Positions 17,078-25,429 of a stretch of 53,300 nt of DNA are shown here, in pieces. The notes beneath the pieces are model-generated. The model saw nothing but the letters and a program-made list of their open reading frames with translations. It did not search any database and was not told where the DNA came from. Origin of the DNA: Deltaproteobacteria bacterium HGW-Deltaproteobacteria-15 (GTDB taxonomy: Bacteria > Desulfobacterota > DSM-4660 > Desulfatiglandales > HGW-15); NCBI GenBank assembly GCA_002840535.1, contig PHBH01000049.1, forward strand, positions 8,074 through 61,373, written 5' to 3'. The first letter of the stretch is position 1; each line of letters opens with the position of its first letter. Made by a program: the position numbers and the translations under genes.

Positions 17078-18313
17078 ATGAAGAGAAGCACGCTTCTTGC
17101 AGTTCTGGTGGCAATTTCGGTGGCCGTGGCCTTGTTCTGCAGTCCGTTGGATGCGGCGCCGCCCAAAGACAAGATCCGCGTAGGCTGGGTGACCTCGCTC
17201 TCGGGCGTCAATGCGAGCGGCGTACCGGTCACGAGCGGGAACGTGTACACCATGTGGGTCGAGGAGGTAAACGCAAAAGGCGGTTTGTACATCAAGGAAT
17301 ACGGAAAGAAACTGCCCCTGGAAGTGATCAAATATGATGACAAGAGCGATATCGGCACCATGACGAAGCTCCTGGAGAAGGTCATCATGGAAGACAAGGT
17401 CGATCTGATATTCAGCCCATGGGACACGGCCTTCCTCTTTGCGGCAGCGCCGATCGCCACAAAGCACAAGATGGTTCTCCTGGGCGGTTCCGGCGGGGCA
17501 CAGAAGCTCAAGAGCGTGATCCAAAATTACCCTTACTTCTTCCAGGTGCTCAATTTCTCGGATACCCAACTCCCCCCTCTTGCCGAGCTCTTCAGCCAAC
17601 TCGGCGTGAAAAAAGTCTACATGGCGTACATCCAGGACCTGCACGGCATCGAGTACCGGGACGTGGCGACGCAGGAGTTCAAGAAGAGGAATATCGAGAT
17701 AATCGCATCCAAGAGTTTCCCCCTTGACGTCAAGGACCTGAGCCCCCTGCTGAAGGAAGCCAAGGCATCCGATGCAGATGCATTTACTGGTTTTCTCTAT
17801 CCCCCCCATGCCTTTCTCGCGGCCGGCCAGGCCATGGAAATCGGATACAATCCCAAAGCCTTTTACATGACCGTAGGTCCCTGTCTATCCCAGTTTAGAG
17901 ACGCCTTCACGGCCAAGGGGATCGACGGGGTCATGGGCGCCGGTGCATGGAACGTCAAGTCTTCCCCCGGAGCCAAGGAGTTTTTCGACAAGTTTGTAAA
18001 GAGATGGGGATTTGAACCTGAAGGGTGGGGAACACTCTTCTACTATTCCTCTCTCCAGTTTTTCCAGCAGGCCATAGAAGAGGCGGGGACGCTGGACAAC
18101 ACCAAGATAAGAGATGTCATGGCCACGAAGACCTATGAAACGGCCCTCGGCCCATTCAAATTCACGAACAACATCTTCCTGAACCATCCCGGGGAAGTCG
18201 GCCAGTGGCAGAACGGGGTCTGGCAAGTTATAGACCCGGGACCGAAGCGCACGGCGCCCCCTGTCTATCCAAAGCCGGCGTGGCAGCCGCCGCCGAAGCC
18301 TGACAAGAAGTAG
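17078..18313 (+). CDS. Liv-type ABC transporter substrate-binding protein
   Basis: A 411-residue periplasmic type I binding protein of the branched-chain amino acid/amide family. It has a signal peptide (residues 1-27, cleavage probably after DAA) and the family opening IRVGWVTSLSGVNA. Later segments KLPLEVIKYDDKSDIGTMTKLLEKVI and LIFSPWDTAFLFAAAPIATKHKM are typical. The C-terminus ends in an unusual proline-rich tail (PPVYPKPAWQPPPKPDKK). A strong GGAAGGAGG site precedes the ATG. It is the first gene of the importer; a stem-loop follows it. Relatives bind amino acids, urea, or aromatic acids from lignin; the location next to AOR and corrinoid demethylase genes makes an aromatic ligand plausible but unproven. 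Confidence 0.9.
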   Translation: MKRSTLLAVLVAISVAVALFCSPLDAAPPKDKIRVGWVTSLSGVNASGVPVTSGNVYTMWVEEVNAKGGLYIKEYGKKLPLEVIKYDDKSDIGTMTKLLEKVIMEDKVDLIFSPWDTAFLFAAAPIATKHKMVLLGGSGGAQKLKSVIQNYPYFFQVLNFSDTQLPPLAELFSQLGVKKVYMAYIQDLHGIEYRDVATQEFKKRNIEIIASKSFPLDVKDLSPLLKEAKASDADAFTGFLYPPHAFLAAGQAMEIGYNPKAFYMTVGPCLSQFRDAFTAKGIDGVMGAGAWNVKSSPGAKEFFDKFVKRWGFEPEGWGTLFYYSSLQFFQQAIEEAGTLDNTKIRDVMATKTYETALGPFKFTNNIFLNHPGEVGQWQNGVWQVIDPGPKRTAPPVYPKPAWQPPPKPDKK

Positions 18314-18336
18314 ACCTTCGCTTTGCGGAGCCGACA

Positions 18337-18366
18337 GGGCCGTCTGGGGCCCCCCCCAGGCGGCCC
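18337..18366 (+). terminator. Intra-operon stem-loop after the binding-protein gene
   Basis: GGGCCGTCTGGG (18337-18348) pairs with CCCAGGCGGCCC (18355-18366), giving a 12-bp stem with one G-U pair and a 6-base loop. No T-run follows, so it is more likely an attenuator or mRNA-stabilising hairpin that raises the level of binding protein over the permeases than a full terminator. Confidence 0.65.
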
Positions 18367-18420
18367 CCTCGAAATCCAAAGATGTAGGCTCGTTCCACTT
18401 CAACCGGAAGACGTAAAGTC

Positions 18421-19293
18421 ATGATCATTAAATTCCTGGACGTGGTGATCGGCGGGATGCTCATGGGAGGGATCTATGCGTTGATCGCCGTCGGGTTCGG
18501 CCTTCAATACGGTGTTGCCCGTGTTCTGAACATCGCCCATGGGGAATTCATCATGCTGGGCGCCTTCTGCGCATGGACGCTCTTCACCGCGGCGGGTATC
18601 AGTCCTCTGGCCTCCATTTTCATCTGTGCCCCTTTTTTCTTTGCCATCGGGTTTGTCATCTACCGCATCCTCTACACCCCGTTAAGGGTTTCTTCCGGTT
18701 CGCCAGCCGTCTTTGAAGGCAATTCCATGCTGGCATCTTTCGGCTTTCTTTTTGTGATCCAGAATCTGGCCTTGATCATCTGGGGTGCGCCTGTGAAAGG
18801 CTACTCCTATATGGCCTTTCCCATCCATGTTCTGGGCACGGTTTTCTCTGCGAACCGCATTGTCACCCTTCTCGCTTCCGTGATCCTCGGCGGCGCCTTT
18901 TATGTTTTCGTGACCAAAACGCGCACCGGCAAGGCCATCAGGGCATCCGCTCAGGATCCGCATGCAGCCGAGCTGATGGGCGTGCGTATCAACACGGTTC
19001 TGGCCCTCTGCTTCGGCCTTGGCGCAATGATGGCCTCGCTGGGCGGTCTCCTGCTCAGTATGACCTCGGTGATGGTCTCCCCTGTCATGGGTATGGAATA
19101 TACCCTGATCGCAATCATTGTCGTCGTCCTCGGTGGTTTGGGGAACCTCAAGGGAAGTTTCCTGGGCGGATTCATTCTGGGTCTTGTAGGTTACATCGTC
19201 ACGTCCATGCAGCCGGGCTTGTCCATGGTTGCCTTTTACCTGATCTTTCTGTTCCTTCTCCTTGTGAGACCCACAGGACTCTTCTCGAAATGA
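18421..19293 (+). CDS. livH: Liv-type ABC transporter permease LivH
   Basis: A 290-residue inner-membrane permease with about eight hydrophobic segments. Typical features are GGMLMGGIYALIAVGFGLQYGVARVLNIAHG at the N-terminus and the EAA-like region RTGKAIRASAQDPHAAELMGVRINTVLALCF near residues 160-195. The C-terminus ends LLLVRPTGLFSK, as in most LivH proteins. It pairs with LivM to form the translocation pore. It follows the binding protein by about 107 bases, and LivM follows 13 bases after its stop. The ribosome site is weak, suggesting lower expression than the binding protein. Confidence 0.93.
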   Translation: MIIKFLDVVIGGMLMGGIYALIAVGFGLQYGVARVLNIAHGEFIMLGAFCAWTLFTAAGISPLASIFICAPFFFAIGFVIYRILYTPLRVSSGSPAVFEGNSMLASFGFLFVIQNLALIIWGAPVKGYSYMAFPIHVLGTVFSANRIVTLLASVILGGAFYVFVTKTRTGKAIRASAQDPHAAELMGVRINTVLALCFGLGAMMASLGGLLLSMTSVMVSPVMGMEYTLIAIIVVVLGGLGNLKGSFLGGFILGLVGYIVTSMQPGLSMVAFYLIFLFLLLVRPTGLFSK

Positions 19294-19306
19294 GGAAGCG
19301 GGTACC

Positions 19307-20260
19307 ATGAAGAACCCGAGCAAAAAAACCATCACCTTTATCGCAGTCGCCGTTTTTTTCGCTCTGTTGATGGGGCTTCCGGGATATATGTCTTCCTACA
19401 CGGTAGTCCTCGTCTCGAACATCCTCATGTATGTGGTGCTGACCCTTGGCTGGGCCATATTTTCCGGGCCTACGGGTTACATCTCCCTCGCGCCGGCGGC
19501 TTTTTTCGGCACAGGGGTATATGCCTCGGCCATACTGAGCCTCAGTCTGCCACTCCCCCTCATCATCCTCATCGGCGGGACGGCGAGCTTCGTCCTTGCC
19601 TTCCTCGTGGGATCCCTGACCCTTCGGCTGAAGGGCATGTATTTCACCATGTTCACGTTCGGGCTCGTCGAGCTTGTCAGAAACGGACTGCATTGGTATG
19701 AGGTCAATATCACCGGTACAGTGGGGAGAATCATCCTCTCGGCAGACAACAAGACCGTCTTCTACGCGATGGTGTTCATCTTCATGGCGGTGGTTCTGGT
19801 CTCCTACCTGATCCGTCGCTCCAGGTTCGGTCTGGCCCTGCAGAGCATCGGAGAGTCCGAAGAGGCCGCGGCGCACAGCGGTGTAAATGTCACGAGGGTG
19901 AAGGCATTGACATTCGCTGTAAGCGCCTTTTTCATGGGGGCTGCAGGGGCCGCAATGAGCATGCGGTGGACCTACATCGACCCGACCACGGCATTCAATA
20001 TCCAGTACTCCTTCATGCCTGTTCTCATGGCGATATTCGGCGGCGCCGGACAGATCTATGGTCCCATCGTGGGTGCGACCATCTTTTCCATTCTGGAGGA
20101 AGTCCTGACCACCAAATTTCCCTACTACTATATGCTCATTTTCGGTCTCACCATGATATGCGTCATCCGGTTCATGCCGCATGGGGTCGAAGGCGTGATC
20201 GGGAAGTGGCAGAGGAAAGAACGGGGGCTCGAGAAAGCGCATGAGAATCCTGGAAGTTGA
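19307..20260 (+). CDS. livM: Liv-type ABC transporter permease LivM
   Basis: A 317-residue inner-membrane permease with about nine to ten hydrophobic segments. It shows the family pattern GPTGYISLAPAAFFGTGVYA near residue 60 and the coupling region RRSRFGLALQSIGESEEAAAHSGVNVTRVKALTFAVSAFF near residues 170-210. Its 3' end overlaps livG by 20 bases, a sign of translational coupling. With LivH it forms the pore powered by LivG and LivF. Confidence 0.93.
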   Translation: MKNPSKKTITFIAVAVFFALLMGLPGYMSSYTVVLVSNILMYVVLTLGWAIFSGPTGYISLAPAAFFGTGVYASAILSLSLPLPLIILIGGTASFVLAFLVGSLTLRLKGMYFTMFTFGLVELVRNGLHWYEVNITGTVGRIILSADNKTVFYAMVFIFMAVVLVSYLIRRSRFGLALQSIGESEEAAAHSGVNVTRVKALTFAVSAFFMGAAGAAMSMRWTYIDPTTAFNIQYSFMPVLMAIFGGAGQIYGPIVGATIFSILEEVLTTKFPYYYMLIFGLTMICVIRFMPHGVEGVIGKWQRKERGLEKAHENPGS

Positions 20261-20987
20261 CAGGTTGGGAAAACGTTTTGGGGGTTTGGCGGCCGCTGCG
20301 GACGTCGGCTTCCACGTGGACGAAGGGGAGATCGTGGGGCTGATCGGTCCGAATGGCGCAGGCAAGACCACGGTATTCAACCTCATCTCCGGCGCCCTGG
20401 TTCCTGATTCCGGGACAATACAGTTCAGGGACAAGAAAATAACAGGAAAGAAGCCTCATCAGATCTGCCGGGCAGGGATCGCAAGGACCTTCCAGTCGGT
20501 CCAGGTGTTCCCCCGGATTTCGGTCCTGGATCATGTCAGACTGGCGCAACTTTTCGGGAACCCGAAATCCAGGTCGGGAGGAAACAAGTGGGATGCCGCA
20601 CAGATCCTGGATTTCGTGGAACTCTCCGGAATGTCCGCTTTGCGCGCGATGGATTTGACGCTGGCCAATCAGAAGAGGCTCGAGGTGGCGCGGGCCCTCG
20701 CAGCAGAGCCCGAGCTGTTGCTGCTGGATGAGGTCATGGCGGGACTCAACCCCACCGAGGTTTCCCAGGCCATGGAGCTCGCAAGGAAGATCCAGGAAAG
20801 AGGGGTAACGATCCTGATGATCGAGCACGTCATGAAGGCCATCATGAATATATGCGACAGAATCATCGTGCTCAATTACGGCCAGAAAATCGCAGAAGGC
20901 GTACCCCGGGAGATCGCGGCGAACCAGACGGTGATCGAGGTGTACCTGGGCGCAACCGAAATCTCAAATTTGAAATCTCAAATTTGA
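20241..20987 (+). CDS. livG: Liv-type ABC transporter ATPase LivG
   Basis: A 248-residue cytoplasmic ATPase. Walker A is GPNGAGKTT near residue 36, the Q-loop region is ARTFQSVQVFP, and Walker B is LLLLDEVMAGLNP near residue 155. The signature is degenerate: where LSGGQ is expected there is LANQKRLEVARAL, the degenerate form common in LivG (often LPYGxQRRLE). An H-loop His is in LMIEHVM. The last residues (SNLKSQI) are encoded by a short tandem repeat at 20961-20986 that resembles the genome's intergenic repeats, so the C-terminus seems to have been extended by one. Start ATG overlaps livM. Confidence 0.92.
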   Translation: MRILEVDRLGKRFGGLAAAADVGFHVDEGEIVGLIGPNGAGKTTVFNLISGALVPDSGTIQFRDKKITGKKPHQICRAGIARTFQSVQVFPRISVLDHVRLAQLFGNPKSRSGGNKWDAAQILDFVELSGMSALRAMDLTLANQKRLEVARALAAEPELLLLDEVMAGLNPTEVSQAMELARKIQERGVTILMIEHVMKAIMNICDRIIVLNYGQKIAEGVPREIAANQTVIEVYLGATEISNLKSQI

Positions 20988-21007
20988 AATTCCCTTGAGG
21001 GTTTTTC

Positions 21008-21712
21008 ATGCTTCACGTCAAGAATATCCGGACCTTCTACGGAAAAATCCAAGCCTTGTGGGACGTGAGTCTGGATGTGGGCGAGGGTGAGATCGTTACA
21101 ATCGTCGGGGCAAATGGGGCCGGCAAAACCACCCTTTTGAACGCCATCTCCGGCATTGTCCTTCCATTGTCGGGACGCATCGAGTTTCTTGGAAAAAGAA
21201 TAGACGGGCAAGCGGTCGCGTCCATCGTGGAAATGGGAATCTCCCATGTTCCCCAGGGGGGAAGACTTTTTCCCGAGATGCTGGTGCTGGAGAATCTGGA
21301 GATGGGCGCATATCCCGCCCGCGCCTGGCGGCGAAAGAAAGAGACTATCGAGCAGTGTTATCAAATATTCCCCAGGTTACAGGAGAGAGGGAGCCAGGTG
21401 GCGAGCACGTTGAGCGGCGGGGAAAAACAGATGGTCGCGATTGGCCGGGGTTTGATGGCAAGACCCAGGCTGTGTATACTGGATGAGCCGTCCTACGGGT
21501 TGGCCCCGAAGGCGGTACAGGAGATCTTCAAGGTCATCAAAACCCTTCGAGAACATGGGATCACGGTCCTGCTGGTGGAGCAGAATGTGAGGCAGGCTCT
21601 TGAAATGGCCGATCGGGCCTATGTCATGGAAAACGGACGGATCGTCCTGGAAGGAAAGAGCCATGATCTCATCGAGAATGACCATGTGAGAAAGGCTTAT
21701 CTGGGGCTTTGA
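21008..21712 (+). CDS. livF: Liv-type ABC transporter ATPase LivF
   Basis: A 234-residue cytoplasmic ATPase, the second nucleotide-binding subunit of the importer. Walker A is GANGAGKTT near residue 37, the Q-loop is GISHVPQGGRLFPEM, the signature is LSGGEKQMVAIGRGL near residue 138, and Walker B is LCILDEPSYGLAP. The H-loop may be replaced: LLVEQNVRQAL has Gln where His is usual, as in most LivF proteins. It starts 20 bases after livG and ends one base before the moaD-like gene, so the importer and AOR genes are almost certainly one transcript. Confidence 0.94.
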   Translation: MLHVKNIRTFYGKIQALWDVSLDVGEGEIVTIVGANGAGKTTLLNAISGIVLPLSGRIEFLGKRIDGQAVASIVEMGISHVPQGGRLFPEMLVLENLEMGAYPARAWRRKKETIEQCYQIFPRLQERGSQVASTLSGGEKQMVAIGRGLMARPRLCILDEPSYGLAPKAVQEIFKVIKTLREHGITVLLVEQNVRQALEMADRAYVMENGRIVLEGKSHDLIENDHVRKAYLGL

Positions 21713-21713
21713 A

Positions 21714-21998
21714 ATGATTACGGTCAGGATCCGAACGATTCTGACGATCAAGAACATCCTCGGCAAAGGAGAATTGGAGTTCTCCATTTCGGAGGGAAGC
21801 ACCCTTCGCGATCTGGTCGCGACGATGGTGAGCAGATGGAGAGAATTGTCCCCTCACCTCATGGAACCGACCACAGGTCCCATCCCGCGGGTCCGATTCA
21901 TGATCAACGGCCGGGACATAGCCTTCCTGAACCGAATGGAAACCGTTCTCCGGAATGGAGACGAAGTGCTGATCTTGCCCCCGGTCTCCGGAGGGTGA
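21714..21998 (+). CDS. MoaD/ThiS-like small ubiquitin-fold protein (AOR partner 1)
   Basis: A 94-residue beta-grasp protein ending in the diglycine PPVSGG, where MoaD is thiocarboxylated to donate sulfur to the pterin cofactor. The internal pattern SISEGSTLRDLVATMV and the LRNGDEVLILPPVSGG tail are typical. MoaD-like genes commonly sit next to tungsten or molybdenum AOR-family enzymes and are thought to serve their cofactor assembly. It starts one base after livF and precedes the first AOR by about 200 bases that hold a palindromic repeat. Confidence 0.9.
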   Translation: MITVRIRTILTIKNILGKGELEFSISEGSTLRDLVATMVSRWRELSPHLMEPTTGPIPRVRFMINGRDIAFLNRMETVLRNGDEVLILPPVSGG

Positions 21999-22000
21999 GA

Positions 22001-22180
22001 ATCATTTATCATTTTGCATTGGTCATTGATCATTTTGAAGACGCAGCTCACCTACAGCCTCTGTTTTGCACTGAACCTGGATCCATCAGAACAACGCAAT
22101 CTCCAGAGAACTCGTTGCCTTTATAATCGATGAGAAACGAAGCAGACAAATGTTAAATGATAAATGACCAATGACCAATG
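22001..22180. repeat. Palindromic simple-sequence repeat flanking a spacer
   Basis: ATCATTTATCATTTTGCATT then GGTCATTGATCATTT (22001-22035) is matched in inverted orientation at 22149-22180 by AAATGTTAAATGATAAATGA and CCAATGACCAATG. Exact shared arms include TCATTTATCATTT/AAATGATAAATGA and CATTGGTCATT/AATGACCAATG. The enclosed 110 bases show no gene. It lies between moaD and the first AOR gene. Confidence 0.85.
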
Positions 22181-22204
22181 AAAGAGAAACAAGGAGGTAG
22201 GTTC

Positions 22205-24079
22205 ATGTACAAAGGTGGATATACAGGCAAGGTGTTGAGGATCAACCTGACGGATCAGACTGCCAAAGAAGAGACCCTGCCCCTGGAAATCGCAAAGGAT
22301 TTCATTGGGGGTGCAGGATTCGGTATCAAGTATCTCTTCGACGAAGTCACGCCCAAGACCGACCCCCTGGGGCCTGAGAACAAACTGATCTTCGCGTCCG
22401 GACCCTTTTCCGGAACAACGATCCCATGCGCCAGCCGCATGGCTGTAACCGCCAAATCTCCACTCACCAATGCCGTAGGTGTCTCTCTGACAGGCGGATA
22501 CTTCCCGGTGGAGTTGAAATTCGCCGGCTATGACGCCTTGATCATCGAAGGAAAGGCGGAAAAACCGACCTATCTCTGGATCAAAGATGGAAAAGCTCTT
22601 TTCCGCAGCGCTCAAAAGCTCTGGGGAATGAAGACAACGGATTGCCAGCAGATCATCAAGAATGAGCTGGGCGATCAGAATGTCAGGATCGCGTGCATAG
22701 GACCGGCAGGCGAGAATCTGAGTAAAATCGCCTGCATCATCAATGAAATGAGGGCCGCGGGCCGCAAGGGGCTCGGCGCGGTCATGGGATCGAAGAACCT
22801 CAAGGCAATTGCCGTCAGGGGGAGTGGAAAAGTCTCCATTTCCGACGAGGGGAAACTGAAGAGTGCAAGGTCCGCATTTGCAGAGGCCATGAAGGGAAGC
22901 CCTGTTCTTTATCCTCAGTTCTCCAAGCTGGGCACTTCCATGGTTGTAGACCACACCTGCGCCATAGGAATTTTCCCGACCAGGAATTTCACCTCCACAG
23001 GGGAGTACGCTCCTGCAGATAAACTCGGGGTGGAGGTGCAGACGACCAGAAATGTGGGCAGCGAGCACTGCTACATGTGTCCGGTCGGGTGCAGCCAGCT
23101 GAAGATGGCCAGAACAGGCGTGTACGCCGGCATCCTGGCAGAGGGACCGGAGTATGAGACCATGTTCAGTTTCGGCGGGGTGACAGGGGTCGATAACATC
23201 GATGCGGTCATTGCTGCCGACAGGCTGGCTGACGAGCTCGGGCTCGATACGATGTCTGCAGGCGTCACCATTGCCTTTGCCATGGAGCTTTATGAGAAAG
23301 GCATTCTGAGCAAAAAGGAGACTGGGGACATCGATCTCAGGTTCGGAAATGATGAAGCCATGCTGACCCTCCTGAGACAGATGGCCTTCAGGGAGGGTTT
23401 CGGCGCTCTTCTCGCGGACGGCTCCAAGGCCGCAGCAGCAAAGATCGGCAAAGGCTCCGAGAAGTATGCGATGCACGTCAAGGGACTGGAACTCCCCGCT
23501 TACGATGTTCGGGGGGCGAAAGCCCATGGACTGAACTACGCCACCGCCTACCCGGGCGCGGACCACAATAAGGGATATGCGTTTCAGGAAATCTTCGGCA
23601 TTCCTGTACCCTATGAGGTGGACAGACTCTCTGCCGATGGCAAAGGAAAGCTGACCAAGTGGAATCAGGATGTTCGCTGCGTTACCTGCGACTGTGCGAC
23701 CATGTGCGCATTTCTTCTGGACATGGCGGTGCCTGCAATCGCCCTCAAGAATACCGCCGATCTGATGGATGCGGTGACCGGTCTGCAGTACACCCCTGAA
23801 GAGGTCCAGACAGTGGGGGAACGAATCAACAATCTCGCAAAGGCCTTTAATGTGGGTTCCGGGTTCACGCGAAAAGACGACACCCTGCCGGAGCGGTTGT
23901 TGACCGAACCGCTGAAGGGTGGCGCGTCCAAAGGACATTTCGTCGGCAAGGATGAGCTCAAGAAGATGCTGGACGAGTATTACGCGGAAAGGGAATGGGA
24001 TATTCAAACTGGAACTCCAACCCGGAAAAAGCTTACGGAACTTGGATTGGGGTACGTGGCTGATGCCCTGAAGCTCTAA
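22205..24079 (+). CDS. Aldehyde:ferredoxin oxidoreductase 1 (AOR family)
   Basis: A 624-residue tungsto- or molybdopterin enzyme that oxidises aldehydes to acids, passing electrons to ferredoxin, in the cytoplasm. The N-terminus GGYTGKVLRINLTD, the GPENKLIFASGPFSGT and RAAGRKGLGAVMGSKNLKAI pterin-binding segments, and the [4Fe-4S] cysteines Cys289, Cys292 and Cys296 (HCYMCPVGC) are intact; a fourth Cys lies near residue 495 in CDCATMCAF. I start at the ATG at 22205, preceded by AAGGAGG. It has its own MoaD-like neighbour upstream and the alcohol dehydrogenase downstream, suggesting an alcohol-to-acid pair. Aromatic or aliphatic substrate preference cannot be told from sequence alone. Confidence 0.94.
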   Translation: MYKGGYTGKVLRINLTDQTAKEETLPLEIAKDFIGGAGFGIKYLFDEVTPKTDPLGPENKLIFASGPFSGTTIPCASRMAVTAKSPLTNAVGVSLTGGYFPVELKFAGYDALIIEGKAEKPTYLWIKDGKALFRSAQKLWGMKTTDCQQIIKNELGDQNVRIACIGPAGENLSKIACIINEMRAAGRKGLGAVMGSKNLKAIAVRGSGKVSISDEGKLKSARSAFAEAMKGSPVLYPQFSKLGTSMVVDHTCAIGIFPTRNFTSTGEYAPADKLGVEVQTTRNVGSEHCYMCPVGCSQLKMARTGVYAGILAEGPEYETMFSFGGVTGVDNIDAVIAADRLADELGLDTMSAGVTIAFAMELYEKGILSKKETGDIDLRFGNDEAMLTLLRQMAFREGFGALLADGSKAAAAKIGKGSEKYAMHVKGLELPAYDVRGAKAHGLNYATAYPGADHNKGYAFQEIFGIPVPYEVDRLSADGKGKLTKWNQDVRCVTCDCATMCAFLLDMAVPAIALKNTADLMDAVTGLQYTPEEVQTVGERINNLAKAFNVGSGFTRKDDTLPERLLTEPLKGGASKGHFVGKDELKKMLDEYYAEREWDIQTGTPTRKKLTELGLGYVADALKL

Positions 24080-24087
24080 CGGAAGCA

Positions 24088-24162
24088 GGTTCGAGGTTCG
24101 AGGAAACTGGTCGAGGAAGACTCTTGTCCATTTGTCCATCCTCGATCCTCGCGCCTCGATCC
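24088..24162. repeat. Palindromic repeat, GGTTCGAGG family
   Basis: GGTTCGAGGTTCGAGG (24088-24103) is inverted at 24140-24162 as CCTCGATCC, CCTCG and CCTCGATCC. A related pair is found at 38395-38476. It fills the gap between the first AOR and the alcohol dehydrogenase. Confidence 0.8.
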
Positions 24163-24185
24163 TTAACTGAAAAGAGGAGGCCGGA

Positions 24186-25298
24186 ATGAAAACCAAGGCG
24201 GCAGTCGTTTACGAAAGATCGGGAAAATTCACCATTGATGAAATCGAAATCAGCGAGCCCAACGATGATGAAGTGCTGGTTCGCGTCGCAGCCACCGGCA
24301 TATGCCACACGGACCTGGCCGGCAGGGAGCAGTATTTGCCGATCCCGCCCGCGCGCGCGTTCCCCGCTGTGTTCGGACACGAAGGCGCCGGCGTAGTGGA
24401 AAAAGTGGGTAGACGGGTGACCAAGGTGAAGCCGGGCGATCATGTGGCGTTGAGCTGGGATTACTGCGGAGCCTGCCCTTCGTGCAAGTCGGGGAACGAA
24501 GCCTATTGCGACAACCTCTTCCTTTACAATTTCAACGGCGCTCGCCCGGACGGCAGCACGACTTTGCGAAAGGGTGATCAGATCATCCATGGGTCTTTTT
24601 TCTGTCAGTCTTCCCTCGCGAATTTCGCTCTGGCCAGCGAAAGAAACATCGTGAAGGTGAGAAAAGACATTCCCCTCGAAATCCTCGGTCCCCTGGGATG
24701 CGGTATCCGGACCGGCGCCGGCGCCGTAATGAACACCCTTAAACCGTTGCCCGGGTCCTCTATCGCCATATTCGGCGCCGGACCGGTAGGGATGAGCGCT
24801 CTCCTCGCTGCGGTCGTATGCGGATGCACGAAGATTATTGCAATCGATGTCATTGCAGAGCGGCTTGAGAAGGCAAAGGAATTCGGCGCTACCCACACCA
24901 TCAATGCCGGGAAGGCAGATCCTGTTCAGGCCGTCATGGAAATCACCGGCGGGGGAGCGCAATACAGCCTGGAGTGCGTAGGCAACCCCAAGGTTCTTCG
25001 ACAGGCTGTGGACGTCCTGCCCCGATTAGGGGTTTGCGGGCTCCTCGGCGTTGTGCCCCCGGGCACAGAGGTGGGCCTGAACATGGACCTGATCATGAAC
25101 GGCCGGACCGTCCGCGGGATTCTCGCCGGGGATTCCGTTTCGGATCTGTTCATCCCCAGGCTGCTCGATCTTTACAGCCAGGGGCGGTTTCCATTCGACA
25201 AATTGATCACCTTTTATCCGTTCGATGAAATCAACCACGCGGTGGAGGACATGGAAAAGGGACGTGTGATCAAACCGGTTTTGCGGATGAACAGCTAG
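24186..25298 (+). CDS. Zinc-dependent alcohol dehydrogenase (aryl-alcohol type)
   Basis: A 370-residue medium-chain dehydrogenase that interconverts an alcohol and an aldehyde with NAD(P). The catalytic zinc ligands are Cys40 and His65-Glu66 (GICHTD, FGHEGAG) plus the Cys in LGCGIRTGAGAV near residue 174. The structural zinc set is intact (Cys94, Cys97, Cys100, Cys108). The Rossmann motif is GAGPVGMSALLA followed by an acidic Asp in IIAIDVIAERL, favouring NAD. The overall pattern, including CGIRTGAGAV, resembles benzyl-alcohol dehydrogenases. A good AGAGGAGG site precedes the ATG. It lies between two AOR genes, as expected for stepwise alcohol oxidation. Confidence 0.9.
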   Translation: MKTKAAVVYERSGKFTIDEIEISEPNDDEVLVRVAATGICHTDLAGREQYLPIPPARAFPAVFGHEGAGVVEKVGRRVTKVKPGDHVALSWDYCGACPSCKSGNEAYCDNLFLYNFNGARPDGSTTLRKGDQIIHGSFFCQSSLANFALASERNIVKVRKDIPLEILGPLGCGIRTGAGAVMNTLKPLPGSSIAIFGAGPVGMSALLAAVVCGCTKIIAIDVIAERLEKAKEFGATHTINAGKADPVQAVMEITGGGAQYSLECVGNPKVLRQAVDVLPRLGVCGLLGVVPPGTEVGLNMDLIMNGRTVRGILAGDSVSDLFIPRLLDLYSQGRFPFDKLITFYPFDEINHAVEDMEKGRVIKPVLRMNS

Positions 25299-25429
25299 TA
25301 TCCCAGGCTGTTCATTGACAAGGAGCTTTCGCTTCCCCTTCCCTCCCCTTCCCAACCGTTCCACCCCTCCACAGGGGAGGCGAGGTGAGAGAAATTAATG
25401 ACGCGAAGCCATCTGGAAAGGAGGAGGCT

